DNA of 34,334 nt from NCBI GenBank assembly GCA_036311245.1, contig JAXJQH010000136.1, forward strand, positions 1 to 34,334, given 5' to 3'. Every line of letters starts with the position of its first letter. Position 1 is the first letter of the stretch. Both the position numbers and the translations under genes were made by a program. Below, in pieces: positions 30,044 to 34,334 of the stretch. Origin of the DNA: SIG578 sp036311245. Its GTDB lineage: Bacteria > Bacillota > Clostridia > Oscillospirales > Ruminococcaceae. The notes under the pieces were generated by a model. It saw nothing but the letters and a program-made list of their open reading frames with translations, had not been told where the DNA came from and searched no databases.

Positions 30044-32163
30044 GATGGGTCCTCCTCCGCTTTTTTAATTGCGCGTTTTATAAATTCGCCGCTGCGCACA
30101 AGCGCGCCCGCCTTTAAAGCGTTTTCCCGCAGCATAAGGTACTTTTCCTCGGAAACAGAGCTCAGCGCGCGCTCTAAATCACTTAGACTGTCGATGCAAA
30201 TTCCAAGAGAGTTTTCCCTGATAAAGTCAGCGAGCGCCGCCTCCGACCAAATTATAATCGGCAGCCCCGCCGCAAGATATAAAGATGCCTTGTGCGGATT
30301 GTTGATTTTAAGATACTCGCCCGTCACTCCCGTGCAGGTATCAGTGCTATCGCCGTCCCACACAAGTCCAAAGCTTCCATCGAGCGCACTGACAAGTGCC
30401 TCGGGGGCAAACGAGCCGCAGTAATTAAAGCGGTGCCCGCGGCTTTTGTCAAAGTTGCCACCGTAGACATTAAATTTAGAGCCGCCGCTCTGTTTAAGCT
30501 CGTACAGATAGCCGCTTTTATCGGGGTCAAGATTTCCCGCAAGGCAAACAGTGTGTGAAAATTCCCGCAAGACATCGGGCGCAGGGCAGAGATAATCGAA
30601 AACACCAAGCTCAATGAGCCGAGAGGAGCTAATGCCAAACTTGTCGCATATGTGCCTTTTCATACTCTCGTTGTGAACAATTATGCGAGCGCAAAGTTTT
30701 AAAAGCCGATTTTCAAGCTCTGCCGATTTTTTATCACGCATAAACCGCGCAGACTCCAAATCGTGAATAACTAATATAATTCTGAAAGCCTTTTTCTCTA
30801 AAACCGAGAGTAAAGTTGGCATAAATTTAGGGTTAAAAAAGCTGTAAATGGGTGATTGCAGAATGATTTCTGCTCCGTTTTCTAAAGACCGCAGTTTTTT
30901 TAAAAGCCGCAAAAAGTGGGGAATTTTATCAAAACTAAAACTTTCTGCAATATTAACAGGCTCAAAATCCTCATTTTTTAATACCGTGAGTATATCACTC
31001 TTGGCTTTATACCCCGCGTTTAATGTATTTTGAGGAATTTCAGTTAAAACATATTTGCCGCACTGCTCAAAAAACCGTTGTAAAGCGCCTGATGAGAGAG
31101 TTATGTCAAATCCTGCCGCTGCAAGCTGTGAGCAGGTGTCGGGTCGCTTAGTGGTGTTCGCCTTACTGAGAATTTGCTCTGCCCAAGCCTCGGCAGATTC
31201 GTTAAGGCTTATAAATTCAACCAAATCGCTTGCTGCCGCCTCGCGCGGGATAACTCCATTGCTTGCAAAGCAAGACAGTCCCGCCGCCTGCGCCTCTAAA
31301 AGCGAAATACCAAGCCCCTCAAAAGCGCTTGGGAACACAAAGAGGTCGAGGGCGGATAAAATGCGCGGTATGTCAGTGCGTACACCCAAAAATGAAACAT
31401 TACCCTCGATTTTAAGGTCTTTAGCCTTTTGCCTGAGCTTTGCCTCGTCCTCGCCGCCGCCGACAAGCAGTAGATGTGCGTCAGAGCGCCGAGCAAGAAT
31501 AGCTTTGAAGATATCAAGCAAAAAGAGCTGATTTTTTTGTCTGTGCAGCCTGCCGATGTTTCCGACAATGAGCTTATCTGAAATAGAAAGCTCTCGCCGA
31601 ACCTCATCGCGCGCCGCTTTTGAAAAAGCAAAGGCCTTGCAATCAATGGCGTTGGGAATTATCCTAAACCTATCTGAGCGCTGCAGCCTTTTGCTGAAAA
31701 ACCAGTCAGCCGCAAGAGAGCTGCACGCCCAGAAATGGGTGGCATAGCGCGCTATAAAAGGGCGGTTTAGGCGGTGTAGCAGACCACGTGCAAAGCTATC
31801 CATATTTTGTGCATTGTGGCTGTGGATAATTCGGCAGCCAATGCCGAATTTTTTAGCCACTTTTAAATAATCGATGTTTGCAAGGCTGCAAACATTAACC
31901 CAAACGGCGCAGTAATCCCCGGCGTGCGCCTTAAAAAAGGCATAAAGCTCGCGGCGGTATCGCGCCGCGTTGCGGCTTCGGGCGCAGATTCTAAAAACAT
32001 TGCCACCAAGCGCGCGGATTTCTTCTTCAAAGGCGACAGTTTCTGTGTTGCATAAAAAGTCAAACTGCACCCGCTCGCGCGAAAGGGCGCGGTAATATGT
32101 CATCAAAAAGCTCTCAATGCCGCCGTACATTTCGGTCATTCCGAAAACGAGAACCTTTTTCAC
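30040..32163 (-). CDS. Two-domain glycosyltransferase (GT4 plus Gtf3/WbbI-like)
   Basis: A 707-residue protein with two GT-B glycosyltransferases in tandem. Residues 1 to about 375 are a GT4 enzyme: MYGGIESFLMTYYRALS at the start, NIGRLHRQKNQLFLLDIF, and the donor-site FPSAFEGLGISLLEAQAAGL. From about residue 385 a second unit follows, ending with NNPHKASLYLAAGLPIIIWS and ALADFIRENSLGI, the pattern of Gtf3 or WbbI-like (galactofuranosyl- or glucosyl-) transferases. The two are normally separate proteins. Start is a GTG (32161-32163) with GGAAGG upstream. First gene of the operon, behind the promoter at 32201-32229. No premature stop or frameshift is seen at the junction. Sugar donors are not known. 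Confidence 0.85.
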   Translation of the reverse strand: MKKVLVFGMTEMYGGIESFLMTYYRALSRERVQFDFLCNTETVAFEEEIRALGGNVFRICARSRNAARYRRELYAFFKAHAGDYCAVWVNVCSLANIDYLKVAKKFGIGCRIIHSHNAQNMDSFARGLLHRLNRPFIARYATHFWACSSLAADWFFSKRLQRSDRFRIIPNAIDCKAFAFSKAARDEVRRELSISDKLIVGNIGRLHRQKNQLFLLDIFKAILARRSDAHLLLVGGGEDEAKLRQKAKDLKIEGNVSFLGVRTDIPRILSALDLFVFPSAFEGLGISLLEAQAAGLSCFASNGVIPREAAASDLVEFISLNESAEAWAEQILSKANTTKRPDTCSQLAAAGFDITLSSGALQRFFEQCGKYVLTEIPQNTLNAGYKAKSDILTVLKNEDFEPVNIAESFSFDKIPHFLRLLKKLRSLENGAEIILQSPIYSFFNPKFMPTLLSVLEKKAFRIILVIHDLESARFMRDKKSAELENRLLKLCARIIVHNESMKRHICDKFGISSSRLIELGVFDYLCPAPDVLREFSHTVCLAGNLDPDKSGYLYELKQSGGSKFNVYGGNFDKSRGHRFNYCGSFAPEALVSALDGSFGLVWDGDSTDTCTGVTGEYLKINNPHKASLYLAAGLPIIIWSEAALADFIRENSLGICIDSLSDLERALSSVSEEKYLMLRENALKAGALVRSGEFIKRAIKKAEEDPS

Positions 32164-32200
32164 TCTGCCGCCGCCTTCCGCTTAAAATTTTCCACCCTAT

Positions 32201-32229
32201 ATTTTACTATAAACCTCCCCACTTGTCAA
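32201..32229 (-). promoter_or_regulatory. Sigma-A promoter of the polysaccharide operon
   Basis: On the minus strand a perfect TTGACA (32229-32224) and TAAAAT (32206-32201) are 17 bases apart, about 40 bases upstream of the glycosyltransferase start. Confidence 0.8.
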
Positions 32230-32296
32230 TTTCACCCATCACTTTCAAAGTTGGGTATACAAATGGGCAAAAAGAGAAAATAACTTACAAGAAGTA

Positions 32297-32330
32297 TAAA
32301 AAGAAAAGCTCCCTACAGGGAGCTTTTTTA
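32297..32330 (-). terminator. Intrinsic terminator of the XRE gene
   Basis: AGCTCCCT and AGGGAGCT (32307-32314 and 32317-32324) form a perfect stem. On the minus strand it is followed by TTTCTTTTTATAC. On the plus strand a T-run also follows, but no plus-strand gene ends here. Confidence 0.75.
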
Positions 32331-32331
32331 G

Positions 32332-32583
32332 CTAATTTTCAGAAATATCAAGTCCTGCAAAAAACGCGTCGTATTCGCAGGAATAAATTTTTTTAAGCTC
32401 AATAATAACGCTTGCGCGGATATTAAGCTCGCCTACTTCGTATTTTGCATATGTGCTTCTGCCAATATCGCAACCTCTGCGCTGCAGCTCGGCGCAAAGC
32501 TTTTCTTGAGAAATACCCTTTTTCAAACGAAGCTTACGGAGATTATCGCCCATATTTCGGTCGCGTCTTATTTTCTGCTCCAT
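32332..32583 (-). CDS. XRE-family helix-turn-helix regulator
   Basis: An 83-residue Cro/CI-type DNA-binding protein: LRKLRLKKGISQEKLCAELQ, then GRSTYAKYEVGELN, the standard HTH_3 pattern, with ISQEKLCAEL and DIGRSTYAKYE as the two HTH helices. ATG at 32581-32583 has GAGG 8 bases upstream; an internal ATG at 32553 lacks one. It is divergent from the lipoprotein gene with overlapping promoters, and probably represses itself and that gene. Small size and no other domain; ligand unknown. Confidence 0.85.
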   Translation of the reverse strand: MEQKIRRDRNMGDNLRKLRLKKGISQEKLCAELQRRGCDIGRSTYAKYEVGELNIRASVIIELKKIYSCEYDAFFAGLDISEN

Positions 32584-32600
32584 CTACTTTACCTCACACA

Positions 32601-32683
32601 ATATAATTGACCAGTATTGGTTGCAACTAATTATATTGTATGCTATACTGATTAAAAATATTGTCCGTTATATTGGTCAATAG
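32601..32683. promoter_or_regulatory. Divergent promoters sharing a palindromic -35, with operator-like repeats
   Basis: Plus-strand promoter: TTGCAA (32621-32626), 17 bases, TATACT (32644-32649). TTGCAA is its own reverse complement and so can also serve as the -35 of a minus-strand promoter, with TATTGT 17 bases away (about 32603-32598) for the XRE gene. Repeats related to TTGACCA occur at 32608-32614 (TTGACCA) and inverted at 32674-32680 (TTGGTCA), and ACCAGTATTGGT (32611-32622) is an imperfect dyad. ATATAATT (32601-32608) and AATTATAT (32629-32636) form an outer inverted repeat. These are candidate XRE operators. Confidence 0.55.
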
Positions 32684-32704
32684 TAGAAGTGGGGAAAAAT
32701 AGGA

Positions 32705-33208
32705 ATGAGCTGTAATTTTGTAAAAGGAGCTGTATGTAGTATTTTTGTGTTGGTGTTGATGATTTATTTCGTGTCTTGCATAGAGAGTGAAAAAGGGGCG
32801 GAGCAGGATAATCAAAGCAGCATCCCTGTTTTTTCAGAGATAAACAACGGATTTACGGCAAAAGAAACGGCGGATTGTGAGGAGAGTATTTATAAAATAG
32901 AATTTGAGTTTAGGATGTTATCAAATGACAGTGTGGGAAATCAGTGGGAAAAAACTGTATATATAAATGATAGAGAGATAAAAAACGGCGAAACGATAAC
33001 CGTAAAGCGAGCAGAGGAAGTTGCTGTAAAGGCTGTGGTTGTTGAATGTGATAATATACCCGATAGAGGTATCGGAACAATTAAGCTGCCTATTGAAGAT
33101 GGGGAAAGCGGCTTTACAAAGATAACAGTTCGTGAAAATCGCGGGCAGTATTCGGGAAATACGGCACAGTGGGAATTTAGATGTAGTATATCCGCCGTCT
33201 ATCCATAA
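32705..33208 (+). CDS. Putative secreted or lipid-anchored protein, unknown function
   Basis: A 167-residue protein I do not recognise. The first 25 residues form a signal-like segment (a Lys, then FVLVLMIYFVSC), with Cys25 in FVSC as a possible lipobox, although Phe at -3 is unusual. The mature part is acidic and begins with a low-complexity Glu/Ser stretch, then beta-rich sequence (YKIEFEFRMLSND, WEKTVYINDREIKNGETI, TVKRAEEVAVKAVVVE, WEFRCSISAVYP), possibly one immunoglobulin-like or beta-sandwich domain. GGGGA (32691-32695) lies 9 bases before the ATG. It is divergent from the XRE gene and ends at a bidirectional terminator. Confidence 0.7.
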   Translation: MSCNFVKGAVCSIFVLVLMIYFVSCIESEKGAEQDNQSSIPVFSEINNGFTAKETADCEESIYKIEFEFRMLSNDSVGNQWEKTVYINDREIKNGETITVKRAEEVAVKAVVVECDNIPDRGIGTIKLPIEDGESGFTKITVRENRGQYSGNTAQWEFRCSISAVYP

Positions 33209-33210
33209 CA

Positions 33211-33236
33211 AAAACCCCCTTGAAAAAGGGGGTTTT
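33211..33236. terminator. Bidirectional terminator between the lipoprotein gene and glyS
   Basis: AAAACCCCC (33211-33219) pairs with GGGGGTTTT (33228-33236). It has a T-run on the plus strand and TTTTTG on the minus strand, and serves both convergent genes. Confidence 0.88.
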
Positions 33237-33250
33237 AAGTCTGAAAACTA

Positions 33251-34334
33251 TTAGAATTCGAGGGATTTTTCGATGTAGGCGGCGACGTCGGCAATCTTTA
33301 CTCGTTCCTGCTGCATAGTGTCGCGGTCGCGAATGGTAACGCAGCCATCCTCTAAGCTGTCAAAGTCAAAGGTGATGCAGAAGGGAGTTCCGATTTCGTC
33401 CTGACGGCGGTAGCGCTTGCCGATAGAGCCAGCCTCGTCAAAGTCAATCATAAATTTCTTGGAAAGCTCAGCGCGCAGAGCCTCGGCAGGCTCGGAGAGC
33501 TTCTTGGAAAGGGGCAGAACTGCCGCCTTAAAGGGAGCGAGAGCAGGGTGCAGGTGCATAACCGTTCTGACATCGTTTTTCTCAGCGTCGATAACTTCCT
33601 CGTCATATGCGTTGCAGAGGAAAGCGAGGGTTACGCGGTCAGCGCCGAGCGACGGCTCGATAACATAGGGAACATATTTCTCATTAGTTTCGGGGTCAAA
33701 ATATTCCATAGGCTGTCCGCTGTGGTTCTGGTGCTGGGTGAGGTCGTAGTCGGTTCTGTCGGCAACGCCCCAAAGCTCGCCCCAGCCGAAGGGGAAGAGG
33801 AATTCAAAGTCGGTGGTAGCCTTGGAGTAGAAGCAGAGCTCATCGGGGTCGTGGTCGCGAAGACGCAGGCTCTCTTCTTCTATACCGAGATTTAAGAGCC
33901 AGTCACGGCAGTATCCGCGCCAGAATTCAAACCACTCAAGGTCGGTGCCGGGCTTGCAGAAAAACTCAAGCTCCATCTGCTCGAACTCGCGGATACGGAA
34001 AATAAAGTTACCGGGGGTAACCTCGTTTCTGAAGGATTTACCAATCTGCGCAACGCCGAAGGGAACCTTTTTGCGGGTGGTGCGCTGAATATTTTTAAAG
34101 TTAACAAAGATACCCTGAGCGGTTTCGGGGCGCAGATAGATGGTAGAGGAACTATCCTCGGTTACGCCCTGAAAGGTCTTGAACATAAGGTTAAACTTGC
34201 GGATATCGGTAAAATCGCACTTGCCGCAAGAGGGGCAGGCGATGTTGTTGTCGCGTATGTAGGCTGCCATCTCGTCGTCGCTCCAGCCGGCGGGATTTAT
34301 GTCGAGATTGTTCTCGGCGGCATAGTCCTCGATA
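33251..34334 (-). CDS. glyS: Glycyl-tRNA synthetase, 3' part (5' end outside window)
   Basis: Charges tRNA-Gly. The frame is open to the window edge (about 360 of roughly 460 residues) and ends with TAA at 33251-33253. It is the single-chain homodimeric type, not the bacterial alpha/beta type: CPSCGKCDFTDIRKFNLMFK (a zinc-binding-like cysteine pair), SSTIYLRPETAQGIF, RNEVTPGNFIFRIREFEQME (motif 2) and YVIEPSLGADRVTLAFLC (motif 3), then the anticodon-binding domain LHPALAPFKAAVLPLSKK. The methionine at 34270 is internal, as sequence continues upstream in frame (ending NPAGWSDDEMAAYI). Any T-box leader would lie outside the window. Confidence 0.95.
   Translation of the reverse strand, partial: IEDYAAENNLDINPAGWSDDEMAAYIRDNNIACPSCGKCDFTDIRKFNLMFKTFQGVTEDSSSTIYLRPETAQGIFVNFKNIQRTTRKKVPFGVAQIGKSFRNEVTPGNFIFRIREFEQMELEFFCKPGTDLEWFEFWRGYCRDWLLNLGIEEESLRLRDHDPDELCFYSKATTDFEFLFPFGWGELWGVADRTDYDLTQHQNHSGQPMEYFDPETNEKYVPYVIEPSLGADRVTLAFLCNAYDEEVIDAEKNDVRTVMHLHPALAPFKAAVLPLSKKLSEPAEALRAELSKKFMIDFDEAGSIGKRYRRQDEIGTPFCITFDFDSLEDGCVTIRDRDTMQQERVKIADVAAYIEKSLEF

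Noticed and set aside
31821..31829. Perfect DnaA box TGTGGATAA inside the glycosyltransferase gene
   Set aside because: Single box in a coding region far from the origin cluster; expected by chance in AT-rich DNA.
33251..34270. glyS starting at the methionine at 34270
   Set aside because: Coding continues upstream in frame to the window end; this methionine is internal.

Overview
The window looks like the replication-origin region of a low-to-mid GC Gram-positive bacterium of the class Clostridia, most likely a gut-type Oscillospirales/Eubacteriales member. The reasons are the gene order around dnaA, a RemB (DUF370) gene, strong GGAGG ribosome binding sites, sigma-A promoters, a TxpA-like small toxin and a GTAGGGG-type dispersed hairpin repeat seen in gut Firmicutes. 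The species cannot be named from this sequence alone.

Layout. 1-4107 (+): the 3' part of proS, a cation diffusion facilitator, and a Na+:alanine/glycine symporter behind a glycine riboswitch and intrinsic terminator. 4170-5562 (-): serS. 5626-5939: a compact type I toxin-antitoxin-like locus, with a 28-residue membrane peptide on + and a convergent antisense RNA on -. 5951-15724 (-): the replication operon dnaA, dnaN, yaaA (S4), recF, remB, gyrB, a YcxB-like membrane protein and gyrA. Between dnaA and dnaN lies a DnaA-box cluster with a GC clamp and an in-phase TAG/TAA trinucleotide series, the architecture of a bacterial origin unwinding element. 15921-24451 (+): rpmH, rnpA, yidD, yidC, khpB (jag), mnmE, mnmG, rsmG, a Noc-type ParB paralogue and a SLOG/DUF1273 gene. 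24609-26369 (+): parA and parB. Two perfect 16-bp parS sites lie inside mnmE and mnmG.

26464-32229 (-): a four-gene surface polysaccharide operon (two-domain glycosyltransferase, polymerase/ligase-like membrane protein, flippase, LicD). 32297-33208: a small XRE regulator divergent from a putative lipoprotein, with overlapping promoters. 33211-34334 (-): the 3' part of glyS, running off the window.

How the parts fit: DnaA, DnaN, RecF and gyrase initiate and support replication at the adjacent oriC; ParA/ParB with the nearby parS sites segregate the new origins; the Noc paralogue carries Noc-type DNA-recognition residues and probably couples nucleoid position to division. The rpmH-rnpA-yidD-yidC-khpB-mnmE-mnmG-rsmG block supplies ribosome, RNase P, membrane-insertion and tRNA/rRNA modification functions. 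I saw no tRNA or rRNA genes, CRISPR arrays, insertion sequences or prophage genes.
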